Of a stretch of DNA of 64,000 bases, positions 24,150 through 36,822 are shown piece after piece. Both the position numbers and the translations under genes were made by a program. Where the stretch lies: positions 992,001 to 1,056,000 of the forward strand of contig JAECYW010000009.1 of NCBI GenBank assembly GCA_023014335.1, written 5' to 3'. The notes below the pieces were generated by a model, which had not been told where the DNA came from, made no database searches, and saw only the letters and a program-made list of their open reading frames with translations. Origin of the DNA: Galerina marginata (Eukaryota; Basidiomycota; Agaricomycetes; Agaricales; Galerinaceae). The stretch's first letter is position 1; every line of letters starts with the position of its first letter.

Positions 24150-26041
24150 ATGGATCACCTTCCGGGTCCCCCACCGGCCAGTATTATCTGGGACACGCAT
24201 GTAGTGTCCTATGTCTGGTGTGAGTGATTGATTAGTACTTGCTCTCGAATGGTTTCTTATAAATTTCACCCCTGTGGCTATTCCTTACGCCAGTTTCTGG
24301 ACTTACAATCCTGACCTATGATACGATATTGACATTTCCTCGGGAGGTATGTGTGGTCCTTTCACTGAAAACCCTTGTGCTCACTGCTTTCAACTAGGTT
24401 ACATACATTTGGAGGTAATAGTCCACAACCAACCGAGATCTAGAATTTTCTAAGACTGCGGTACAATAGAAGGAAAAGATCGCTGCCTACAATATTGTAT
24501 CTCCTATTGCGATATTGGGGTCTTGTTGTGGCAGTGTGAGTGTCGTACTCCTATTCTTACGGCGATTCTGACATAGAAATTTGTGGATCTACAGAATATG
24601 CACCTGTGGTAAGCCAATTAGACTCTAATACAAGCTGTTTAAATTCCTCTGACGATGCCCTTCCAGTGTATTCGACTATTCAAACTTCGCTATCAGTAAG
24701 TGAAAATCCTTCCACGGGTGTAGAGGTCGATTTAACCTTGATCGATAGAAGTGCGATTGGGTACACTCTATAATCGGAAGTTTCACTCACTGCTTAATTC
24801 TCTCAGTTGCCATTTGTTCTTCGGGTTTGCTGCCTTGGTGTAAGCGAACAAATTTTATCTCCTATTGAACCTCCAGCTGGAATAATCTCTTATAGCGGGA
24901 CGAATACCACTCTCTTGACCATAGTAAACGCCATACTTGGCCTCCGACTTTACGCCCTGTACGGAAAGAGTGCTCTAGGTATGGAACCAGAAACTCCAAG
25001 CTTCGTACTTGCCCTTAACCGGCTTTAATTTCAGTCCTCTGCTTTCTTTTCATACTTTTCTTGGGTAGGTCATGATTGCAATTTAATTGACTTTGAAATA
25101 ACCGTCAATGTCGCTAACTTTTAGGAGAGTTTGCGGTGAGTCCACGCCAAACATCTTCGATGAAATAATGACCGAATTTGTAAAACAATGCAGGTGCAAG
25201 TGTATGTTGGTGTTAAGATCGGGATATCTACCGTGAAGGGGGCATTTGTCCCACCGCCCGGTCTACCAATCCTGGGTTGCCTGACGTCCCCACCAGATCT
25301 CTCTGGGGCACGAATTGCCTGGTGAGTGTGGACAGTATTAAATTACAGGACACAAGACTCAACCCACATCCTCAGGGCTATCTCTATATTCGTCAGCTGT
25401 ATGGCCACGAAATCGTTTCTCTAGATAGCTCCCCCGCGCTGAATGGCTTTTCTCAGTGGTCTGCTTCTCGATGACGACGATAAAGTTTATCTTATCCACT
25501 CAAGAGGCACAACAAACAGGATGGAGGCAGCGGGCATCATGGAGGGTGCAATTATCGCCCATAGCGAATGCGTTTGTCCGTGATGGAGCAGTGTACTTTC
25601 TTGCGTGAGTTTTCGGTACCTAACTTGTGTCGCAGACGGTATTGACATCGAATGTTTAGCGTTCTTGGTTTGTTGGAATTTCTTACTCTACTTTACACGT
25701 TTCTGAGAGCCCTGCAGCAACGTTAATCGCCGGAACAATCAATTCCTCAGTCGCCCGGGGTCCAAATACAGTTCTGTATCAGCCGTGAGTACTATCAATG
25801 TTTTACGCATATTTAAATCACGAACCGTCCACCCAGGTTTATGGCTGCTTCCCTTGTCGTTGCCGTACGTCAATGAGACCACGATTTTGATTCCTTAATA
25901 AACAACTCTTAATAGGGCTCTCGCATGGTTCTCAACCTACGTGAAGTGGCCGCCATTGGCTTCTCCGATTCTGTAGACACTTCAATCACCACAGACAGAA
26001 TCGAAACTACCATCGGATTTCAGGGTAGCAGAATAATTTAA
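24150..26041 (+). CDS. DUF6533-type seven-helix membrane protein, paralog D
   Basis: Sixteen-exon model. It starts MDHLPGPPPASIIWD, then SGLTILTYDTILTFPRE + VTYIWR (DUF6533 core). Next come RSLPTILYLLLRYWGLVV, YSTIQTSLS, CHLFFGFAAL, LLTIVNAILGLRLYALYG, VLCFLFILFLG, EFA, a loop ending PILGCLTSPPD, AISIFVSA, VVCFSMTTIKFI, AFVRDGAVYFLA, ATLIAGTINSSV, FMAASLVVA and the final exon GSRMVLNLREVA, stopping at 26041. About 305 residues. The 11-nt exon is at 25125-25135 and the 8-nt exon at 25660-25667. Seven hydrophobic segments suggest a polytopic membrane protein. Receptor-like topology is possible, but there is no similarity to STE3 receptors that I can see. Confidence 0.8.
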
Positions 26042-26154
26042 TATTGAGTCTATTTTGAGTCACTAGTGAACTATAGATAATATACCGACTGCTGACTATG
26101 CAAAACGTGTTTCGATTCAATCAACCACAGGTTGGACATCCTCCTCCCCCGCCT

Positions 26155-27446
<1,292 letters not shown>

Positions 27447-28264
27447 TTTATATAAGAATAAATATAGATGTGGGGGTTTAGGTTAAGGAAGAAAACGAGA
27501 GACAATTCGTGAACCTGCTTGTTATACACTCGGTATTATCTACGTCATGTTTGACCAGAGTGATCGAGCCGCTTTGGTCTAGGATGCGCCGACTCAGTCT
27601 ACACAATTCCAAAGTCTAAAGACTGCGAATGATGGGAAGGACCGAATTTTTTGAATGCTTAAATCGAGTTCATCTCATGTTCGTAGTACACATACGCCCT
27701 TTTGGAGATGCGGCACACTCACGGGCGCTTAATTGGGTACACGTGCTCCTGCCAAATTTGGGACCACAAATTTTCTTGGCATTGAATTTCTGACGCCTCG
27801 GGCTTTGCATGCTTATTGTGTGATAATCGAACGGGCGTGCTATAATGAATAGACCCCTCATTTTATTTAAGTTGGCCTGCTTCCCTGTGGCTCTGGACGT
27901 GTGGCTGGGCGGTCCAGTGAAGTATGAATGTAACGCGTAACTACGATGGTCCGAACATGAGGCATCATGAGGTTGAAATCGTACAGTGGTCGATCCGAGC
28001 GTCTCCTCTGATTTACATCTGCATACAAGTCATTGGGGCTTGAAATTTCTTGCTTCTTGAGGTGCTTTGATGGTCCTCTCTAGGTCTGGCTGTCTAGATT
28101 AGATTAGATAGTGTCAGTGGCTGTGCACATCTGAGCCCTGACAAGTCCTGCTCACGACGCTATTCCACGCTGTGTAGAATCAACGCCTACTTGCCTGCCA
28201 GTGACTGATACTTCCTCTGGAATATTCCAGTTAACCAGTTCTTCTTTCGCAGCGATAGTGAAGA
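27447..28264. other. Intergenic between divergent SDR and F-box-like genes
   Basis: This region should hold both promoters. I see no supported gene; the small minus-strand frame at 27670-27861 has no motif. Confidence 0.6.
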
Positions 28265-30018
28265 ATGAGCGTCTCTAGCATCTCTACTGTATCCGACATC
28301 TCGGCTGACTGGGACGATAGGTCGTCTCTATCTGAAGCCAGCCCTATAGAAATTCCTCTTGAATCGACATCTTCGGGTTCTGTCGTAGAGCTTGCCAATC
28401 TAAACAGCGATACCGGCAAGTCTCTTCCACGCATGAGACGAACCTAGAAATCGATGTATTCGCAGATCCCGAACCAACCGAACCTTTGGAAGAAATAGAT
28501 TCATTCCTTCCTATTTTTCAACATTTACCTCCTCATAACTTTGTTCTTGATAACAGAGTATATGTAAGCCACCATCCCAACTATGATATAGCAACGGGAG
28601 CATTAATCCACTCCTAGCATATTTACGGTACCCTGTCGAAGACGGACATTAGCTGTCTATCTGAGTACGCAAAACGGGTTGGGAAAGTTACTCTTACAGA
28701 TAAACACACAAACCAAGTTCGAATATCCCCTGATGCATACCTACGCTTCGCCCTCGCACACGCTCAGTACTCCGAGGTCCCACTATTTCCTTCCATGCAC
28801 ACTCTCCTCATAGAAGATGCAAATGTATCCTTGGATCACCTCCCGCTCTGTCTTACACCATCGCTCAAATCCCTAGAGGTGTCGCGCATCCCAAGTGAAC
28901 GACAAATAGTCTTTGCGTCCTTTTTGACCATACTGCTCGAGCAGGTTCCTGATCTCGTCCACCTGACACTTAAGCCTGGACGGCCGCTCTCCCAAGATAT
29001 TTTGCGGAGTTCCCTTGGCTTCAATTTCCTTCGCCGACTAGAATTCACGGGTGTAACAGGGCAAATTGACTTCAGCCTTTTAAAGGACATAGGCGCGATG
29101 CCAGAACTTGAAGAGCTGGCCATGGACACACGCGATGCACAGTATCAGCCATTTAAATCTGATACCGCAAGCGCGGTGCCTGCTTCCTTCCAGCGACTCA
29201 GAAAACTGACAATAACCAGTGGCCTGATGTTGATGGGAGACCTGATCTTCCATCTGCACCCAAACTTGGGGTTAATGGAAGTCTCTCTTACTCTTGTCAA
29301 ATCCACAGGAGTATTTGGCGTCGACGTGAAGGGAACCCCACCAAGTTGGTACTCTGCAGGACCCCCACCTCTGATTTCACAAACGAAGAAACTGGACAAA
29401 GTCGCAGTTAAAACAATACCTCCTGGAGCCGAACTGCTTTTCACTTGGATGGTTGATCAAATCCTGTCTCGTTATGCACTGGAACTGCTCGCCATAAATC
29501 ACGCAACACCTAATTCCTTCGTCATCCCTCGCGCCACAATCTACAAGATGCTCTCTTGTCCAACCCTAACCACCCTAAAAGTCGGCTGGAAGGTAAAACC
29601 GCTCGACGAAATTCTAAACAGTCTAAATCCCCCAATGCCGGCTCTACTCAAAGTCCTGGAGTTCCCAATTGGACAGGCCTTGGAATATGAGAGCCAGGCC
29701 CATGTGTCGACTCTGCGTCACGTCGCGGAGTGCTATCCCCACCTCACTCGTCTTCAATGTCCCATCCAGCCTCATTCAGCAATTGGCCCGCTATACAACC
29801 CAACGGTGGACCCCTTGTCGCATGGGCTGAAGATACTTTCTGTTGGCGGTGCTTTGCCTTCTCCGGAGCAGCAAATACTGATTGCATCCTACCTTGACTA
29901 CCTATTCCCGGCCCTTGAGTCAATCCAAACTCACGACGGAGGGGCTGCAGTGCAATGGGACTATATCTACAGACTCTATAGGATGTGTAAGTCTGTCAGG
30001 CTAGTTTCCCGCCAATAG
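28265..30018 (+). CDS. F-box/LRR-family-like protein without F-box, paralog 1
   Basis: Three-exon model: 28265-28415, 28466-28563 and 28618-30018. The first intron (28416-28465) uses a GC donor (GCAAGT) with an AG acceptor; the second (28564-28617) is GT-AG. This restores one frame: Ser-rich N-terminus MSVSSISTVSDISADWDD, then DPEPTEPLEEIDSFLPIF, then TDISCLSEYAKRVGKVTL, then the long C-terminal part. The C-terminal 400 residues carry irregular leucine-rich repeats (LCLTPSLKSLEV, FNFLRRLEFTGV, CPTLTTLKVGW, HGLKILSVGG). They align with the genes at 34298-36348 and 45670-47305, including the shared ending YLFPALESIQTHDG. Unlike the 45.7 kb paralog, no F-box precedes the LRR region. A stop lies just upstream of the Met. 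Substrate-recruitment function is inferred only from family. Confidence 0.65.
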
Positions 30019-31583
30019 TTTGCCCTGGCTAGATTTTGACGTCGTAAAATTAAAAATATGATAGTTGATTTTTTTGTCACTTAGTCTAATTGAGTTAAAA
30101 GCTTTACGAAACTCTTTCTTGTCATCTTTTAGCATCCGGCTGATATCTCAGTTACCAAACCCGTTGCCCATCCGTCTAGTCATCCGAAGGGGGTATTGCA
30201 AAGCAACGGAAAGGACCGCCATATAAAATCGCGGGGGATTTGCAGGAACTCAATTGCCCTGAAGAGTGTGTTTTTTCTAAACCTCATTGGAGTGGAGGCG
30301 GATCACAGCCCAGTCTCCTCGATTTTATCATGAATTGGGAGCCTGCAGCTGCTGAACCCACGAAAAAGCCGATACCAAAGGCTGTCCTGAACTTCAAGCC
30401 CTAGACTGTGGAGGGGTTTCGGCAATTCGGTGAGGAAAGCAAGGAAGAGTCACTCGAAGATGCACGACGTTCTATAGGAAGGGTCAAACAACTTCAAACT
30501 CTAGGAAAAATTGTAGCGGGATTTACCCACCTCTTCGACCGTCTTGAAAGACTGTCGTTCGGAGTGGTCATGATCTCTCTTGTAAGTAAGTCTAAGTATA
30601 TGGCTAAGTGATTCGACGAAGCGTATAAGTTGGATAGGATATCTGGACGTCGCTCACCTCAAGCTTAGACTACAACTGAGCAAGGATTCAGAGAGTTTTA
30701 TTATGTTTGAGTAAAGCCCGGGGCAAGATGATTAGAATAATGAACCATTATAAAGACAGGCGGTAGAGTTCCATCTTTACGAAAAGGTTGGAAACGGTCC
30801 AATAGCCTAAGACGGGAGTTTTGACTAGAGAGTCCATGTTAGAACCATGAGGCCAAAGGTAAAGGCGTCATAGAATTGGCGATGGAGAATAACTAGACAT
30901 TCTTTGAGGCTATTAACCGAGTCGTGGATAAGGCGCTATGCCAGATTTATGCCACTTGCCCAAAAGCCAGCGGTTCCAAAGACCAAATGTTTTTCACGAT
31001 GCCTATTGACGAAGAGGTCAAGCGAAAATCCAAAGGTATGCCCAAAAAATGTCAACACTCACTGTAGATGGAGAAGAACCGATTCAAAACGTACTCGTCA
31101 AACACGAATAGATGGAGGTCAAGAAGCAGTGTTTATTTAAAAGACGTGGCGAAGTTCAACCTCCTGATCTGCGGGAAACATGTTCGCGGCCCGCATGCCC
31201 CGTTCGCCCGTTTTCATGTGCTGGTACCGAACTGTCAACTTCTTTCATCACCTTTGACGTTGACACCAGTGGCGAGGAGCGCTCCTTATCTCTTTTCTCA
31301 GCCGGTATTTGTATTGAAAGCCAGTTTATCGGGCTCAACGTCGCAGGGATCGTGGCCAAGCTGCTTGTCATCTTCTCAAAGGTAACAGTGACATTTCAAT
31401 ATCAAAGACTGATGACGATATTTCTGTAGTGAACACCTAGGTAATGGTATTTTGTTGAAAATACGTCTTTTCTAGCTATTCGAGCTACTGTGAGTTCCCA
31501 GCACGTCTATGTGGGGTTTGGACTCAAAACTGATGCCTTGCAGCGACTTTCTTTGACCGAACAAACCCCACCTGGATAAAGAA
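30019..31583. other. Intergenic with possible gene relic
   Basis: No complete gene. A short plus-strand frame at 30408-30611 reads like protein (DARRSIGRVKQLQTLGKI, FTHLFDRLERLSFG), and another at 31112-31429 contains SLFSAGICIESQFIG. Neither can be linked by splice sites to a full model or assigned to a family. They may be decayed coding sequence. Confidence 0.4.
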
Positions 31584-34060
31584 ATGTCTACTCAAACACA
31601 ACAACTTCACAGAAGAAAGTCGAGCAAAGATGAGGCTGAAAGCAGCGCGCCACCTGCTGTCGAGATAACTGTGCCAGACGAGCGAGATTTGCCGTCGGTG
31701 ACGATCGACCTCCCGCCACCCCGCAACCGTACACAATCCACACCGCAATATGCGCATAACCGAACGCCTTCATTGTCGAACGGTAATCCACCGTCAGCTG
31801 GTCCTTTCCGAACGAACTTTGCGCCACCAAGGCCTCTGAACGGCCACGGACTTACCTCGCCATTCAGATCGACATTCGCTGCTCCAATGAACGGACACTC
31901 GCGCACAAGGTCGATATCGACGCCCTTCTCTCCTGTATCGCCCTCGCCACTCTCTTCGTCATTTCCCATGAACTCAACCTCTCCACCTCACTCGGCGACG
32001 ATGCCCACGTCGCATTCGGCACCTGAAGCATTCCAGCAGCAGCAATCGCAAGCCGAACAACCGCCGTCAGCGAAACACAACCGGCGACACTCGAGGATGC
32101 ACTCGCGCAATCTGTCGGTGTTCTTTCCGCGTCCAGGCTCGCTTCCTACGAGTACTATATCGGAAGATGGCGGGCAGGAGGTAGAGATTGTGGACGAAGA
32201 GGCGCCACTTATCCCTTCGGCTGGTTCGAGCGTCAGTTTACCGGGGTCGCGACGAGGACACCAACCCATAACGCCTCTCGGACAAGGATTCACGTTTGGA
32301 GCGCGACCGCCCTCGAGCCTGCCCACGCCAGAGTTGATGAGTGGGCCTCGTTCGGCTACCTCGACCTCGTCCGCAGCGTCAACGTCAACGAAGCGTGGCC
32401 ACCACCACAAACACTCCTTATCGCACAACTTCTTTTCCTTCTTGGAGCCAGGTTCGAATGGGGCAGTTTCTAGCGCAGAGGAGCTGCACACGCAACCGAC
32501 ACCGATGCCGATGTCACCATGGGGTCCAATCTCTGCGTTCCCGCCGGACTCGTCTGTGTCTTCGAAGAGTGGCTTCGACCTACCCCAGGTTCCCAAGAAC
32601 GGGCATGCGGAGCCGCGACACGTCGGGCCTGAGACGATCTCGCCAGCTGCGTTGGCTGGGTCGGTCGGGCAGTTCATGCTTGGGGCGTGGCTTTGGGTGA
32701 CTGGCCAGCAGATTGGGTCGTTGGCGTGCACGGGGCTTGGGTACTGGGTGGTGTTTGATTCGTTTGGCATTGCGTTGGCGGGGATCGTTCCTGGCTGGCT
32801 GGCATCGGGCTCTGCGGCAGCAAAGGAGAAAATCAGGAGACCCTATGGGTATGTTTTATGAACTATTTTGTGGCTCTAATAATTGGGCTAATGATGTTAT
32901 CCTCATCCAGGAATGGACGTCTTGAGACGGTCCTGATGTTCGCTCAAGCAGTCTATTTACTGTTCTCGTCTGTCTACGTGTGCAAAGAAACAGTCGAACA
33001 TCTTTTGCTGAGTGCAGGCGGTGGAGAGGGGCATCATCACCACCACGGAGATGAAGAAGAGGGCTTGGGGTGCGTTTGGTCATTATGTCTTTCTTCTGCC
33101 ACTCTGATTCATGATCATCTACATTTACAGCATCGATTTTCCTATCTTTATGACCTTTATCACATTCATTTCGCTCGTCGGAACCGCACTTCTGTTCGAA
33201 AATAACACTAAAATCGTCAACAGTACGTCTATTCCGCCGTCATACCCTTCTATGGGTTTACTAACCTCACCAACTTCAAGTCACCGGAAACCGTATACCG
33301 TCACCGATTTACCTGCTTCGTTCTATATGGTCGCCGTCGCGTCACATACACGACCCGCCACCAACATCGCCGCTCTCTGCCATTCTATCAAACCCGTTCA
33401 TTTCAAGTCCGCTCTTTTTCTGTTTATCTATTCTTTTCGTGGCTCTAGCTATACCCGCGTGCGTCCTCCTCTCTCCATCCACTTAACCCTCCAACCCTAA
33501 TCTCATGTAACCGTATCAAGCCCACAACACCGAATGGCTGACCTCGTGCTGGCTTTCATCGTCGCTGCTGTGACCTTCAAGGTCGCATACAACGCTTCCG
33601 TCGTGCTCGGCACCGTCCTTCTGCAGACATCGCCTCCGCGAGGGTTGTCGAATGGGAAGATGGAGGCATTTTTGCGTGCCATGCGCGAGGTACGCCTCTT
33701 CTCATCATTCTCATTCCTCGACTAACTCTCCCTTCATTCCATCAGGTCGAGCGACACCCTCAAGTCCTACACCTCCCAGCACCGCACATCTGGCAGCTCA
33801 CACCAAGCTACGCCTCCTCCGCCGCACCCTCATCCACCACGACTAACTCCTCTTCTTCATACAAACCCGGCACACCGTCCGAGGCGCTGGTGGTGACACT
33901 CCAACTGCACGTGCGCGAAGACCTCGGCGACGACGACGTGCTGCAGCTCACGAAATGGGCTTGGGAGCGTTGTGTGAGCGCGCTGGGGAGCTTGAAGGAC
34001 TTTAGGGAGCTTGGCGAGGAGGGTGGACCGGAGGTTACAGTTGGTGTTGTTCGGGGCTGA
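31584..34060 (+). CDS. zrg17: CDF-family zinc transporter subunit, Zrg17-like
   Basis: Six exons with introns 32849-32910, 33070-33130, 33223-33280, 33459-33520 and 33690-33745. The first 350 residues are disordered, rich in Ser, Pro and His. A cation-diffusion-facilitator membrane domain follows: LGAWLWVTGQQIGSLA, YWVVFDSFGIALAGIVPGW, the loop PYGNGRLETV, a His-rich loop (EGHHHHHGDEEE) between helices, ISSPLFFCLSILFVALAIP, and DLVLAFIVAAVTFKVAYN before a cytoplasmic C-terminal domain. At the helix-2 zinc site, the HxxxD of active CDF transporters reads WVVFD, so the His is replaced. This matches the non-transporting partner type (yeast Zrg17, human ZnT6), which pairs with Msc2/Cis4 in the ER/secretory pathway; that role is family knowledge. 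It converges with the F-box-like gene downstream, 237 nt apart. Confidence 0.75.
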
Positions 34061-34297
34061 GATCTGAGAGCTCAGAGGGATTTTTGGATGTTGTCTTTTC
34101 TGATTGAAGCATAGAGAGAGAATTTGATGGGGGGTTGTTAAATACCAGTATGTGCCGCTTGTGTTATTCTGCGGCGGAGACATATATTGATATCAAGCTC
34201 TTGTATGGAGTTACTTATTCTAATCACAACGATCTCCCACAAAAAATCCTTTTATCTCGTCAACAAGAAAATATATCACTTCACAATTTTGTTAAAT

Positions 34298-36348
34298 TTA
34301 CTCCTTAGCATAGGTGGCCTTTTCGCGCTCGGTGGCGTCCAGATGAGCATTTTGACACAACTCGACGAGATTGCCAATATACTTCCACTGCTCATCGTTG
34401 TGTCCTTCATGAGTTTCGATCTTCTTCAGGTTCGGGAAGAGAACATTCAGATGACGCGCAACCAGGAGAGGATGCTGAGGGTCGGGATGGGGAGAAGAGT
34501 TACCGACGGATAGCACTTCCAGTCCATGAGCGAGGATGTTGGTCGCGGGCATCCGACTCGGATACTTTGGGACATTCGAGAGGTGTATGATGTTACATCG
34601 CAGAGAGATGAGTTGCGGGCATGCTTCTGCTATCGTTCTGAGGCCGGTCAGCGAAATTCCGGAGGTGTTGTCGATTGGGAGAAGCAGACTCTCGAGCTTC
34701 GAAGGGGCCCTCTCACAAGGATTTTGGAAAGTGTCAGAGATGGAGGTGTCAAGTGTCCACCCTGTGACTTCTAGGCGTTTTAATTTGTGGTGGAGCAGCA
34801 ACGAGTCAAATGTTGCAGCTGGAAAAGCTGGAACAAGGACATTAGAAATGACATTAGGGACCCCTTCCTTGCGTCCGATATGTATCTCCATAAGAGTCTC
34901 GAACCATTTTTTATGTGCAATTTCACAGACGGCTGCGAATGAGTCGATGACGTTTGGCTTAACAATTGTGGGTGTGACAGCCGAGACGCCTGCCTTTTTC
35001 CTTTTCAATCCCCTGTGTACGACATTGGGGGCAGGAGGGCTGGGAGACCAGACAAGTGTCAATGCCAGGTCCGTCATCTCTTCAGATGCAACCAGGCCAA
35101 TGAGATCTTCGATAAGCGCCAAGCTTCCAATGACATGGACTCTCTTCAATACAGAAAAATGGCGGTTGACAGACCCTTCAGCTGCAGGTGACGAGTCGAT
35201 AACAGACTGCATCGGGCCGTCAACTAATAAATCTGGGATTTCAGGAAGTTGATCGGCCACTGTAGATTGTGTTTGTATGGGTGTGGTGGACGGTATATCC
35301 GTTTCATCTGAACCCCAGTCAATCGGGGACGACTGGCGAGGAGCGGGGGGAGAAAAGCACCCGGTTTCGGTGAAAGAAGCAAGGCGGGGTTCAACTTGAA
35401 TGGCGTTGGGAGTCAGTTCAGACTCGGACCGCCTGGGCCCATACAACGAATCTCTTGCGTGCAACACGAAAGATTCTAAAGAGGGCAAACTCCCGATACT
35501 TTCCAAAAAGGCCAAATCCAAGGACGGAACCAGGTCGATAAGTTCGAGCTGAGAAAGCTGGCCGAACGTTGAACACGCCTGTAACAAATGTCCTGGCACT
35601 CGGCCGGGGCCAAGTATGATCTGTGTAAGATCTGGGGCCACCTCTGATATTGCGTCCAGGAAGATCGATAAGACCGTGTTCTCAGCTTCAGGTATATTGA
35701 CCACCTCCAATGTCCTGAGAGTTGGTGTCAGGAAGAGGTTGAGGTGGTCGAAGGACGATTGAACACCGACAATGCGAAGGCGATGGAGAGATGGGAACAA
35801 TGGACCTGGTGCGACGCAACTAATAAGTTGAACGGCACGCAAAAGGGTTCCAGGGTGAACCCGATATTGTTTCCTATTGATGTTGTCGGTGATGGTGAAT
35901 TCGCCAATGCTGCCGATGTAAGCACACATATTTTCGATTTCTACTTGAGAAACAGGTCCCCGATAATGCTTTATATGGAGTCGCAATGAGTATATACTGA
36001 AGCTAAGTGGAAAATATAAGCTTACGTAGGTTCCGTCGATCAAAGTCAGGCCTGAAAGAAATTTAAGTATTGGCAAGAAGGAATCGATTGCCTCCAGCGG
36101 AGGCTCTGGCTCATTTCCTAGAGAACCTGGAATTATAAACTAACCAAAGAATCTGAAGAAAAATCAGACTCACCGTTCACTTTACTGGCAGGGGCATCGG
36201 GCTCAGTCCATGGGTCGTCATCAACAGACAAGGAAGTCGACAAGGAACTACTTGGACCGAAAGCCGACGGCTGGGGATTCGCCTGGGCACGAAATTCATC
36301 GAAGTCAACGGACTCGAACTCTTCGCTGGAAATGCTGGAAGGTCGCAT
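34298..36348 (-). CDS. F-box/LRR-family-like protein without F-box, paralog 2
   Basis: Exons 36348-36174, 36126-36026 and 35968-34298; introns 36127-36173 and 35969-36025, both GT-AG. The second intron is a multiple of three and open, so retention would also read through. The N-terminus MRPSSISSEEFESVDFDEF is a Ser/acidic tail like that of paralog 1, followed by LEAIDSFLPILKFL, the point where the 45.7 kb paralog resumes homology after its F-box. LRR-like strands include LFLTPTLRTLEV, FGQLSQLELIDL and HGLEVLSVGN, with the shared end LNVLFPNLKKIETHEG. About 140 extra residues (around PPAPRQSSPIDWGSDETD) sit in the middle and are absent from the paralogs. A longer start at 36444 is open but less like paralog 1. 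Function unknown. Confidence 0.7.
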
Positions 36349-36822
36349 TTCGGTTGGATGGTGGGAGTAAAGATGCAGGAAAGGACGTTGAACGTTGAAT
36401 GCCCGCCTTTTTGTATCAACTTTAGGCGCCCATGCCTCGTGCACGCTGACTTCTTCCTATAAGAAGTTCTGATTGGTGCGGATTGGGTCAAACTAAGTAT
36501 CTGGACCACTTCGCACGCACTAGGACCAACGCATTCCTGTAAAAATCCACACAACTATGAGGTCAGAGGAACCTTGGCCAATGTCCTAGATCCTGAATTG
36601 TCTCGTTCAAGGGTCCAAACATAACTAGAAGGGAGCAGATTTTCAGATACGAATATCAAACATCAGGGTCTTGTATGGGGCGAGAGCTGGAGAGTCTAGG
36701 CGTCATTTAAGGTATATAGTGGAGGAAGCTCGGATGGAAGCACGGACGAGGAAGGCGTGCGAACCAGTGCACTTCACCTTCCTCTTAGAAGCCACCACCA
36801 TTCCACCCTCGATCTATCACTC
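36349..36822. other. Divergent promoter region
   Basis: This 474-nt stretch lies between two divergently transcribed F-box-like genes. It contains a TATA-like TATATAG at 36713-36719 facing right, 110 nt before the Met at 36823. I see no gene in it. Confidence 0.5.
36713..36719 (+). promoter_or_regulatory. TATA-like box of the F-box gene at 36.8 kb
   Basis: TATATAG stands 110 nt upstream of the Met at 36823, within the divergent promoter region. Assignment is by position only. Confidence 0.35.

Noticed and set aside
15518..26041. STE3-type pheromone receptors in the tandem seven-helix array
   Set aside because: Next to ste6 this was tempting, but the core YDxxLTLxxExxYIW and the terminal GSRxVLNLRE exon are DUF6533-type. 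I see no STE3 features.
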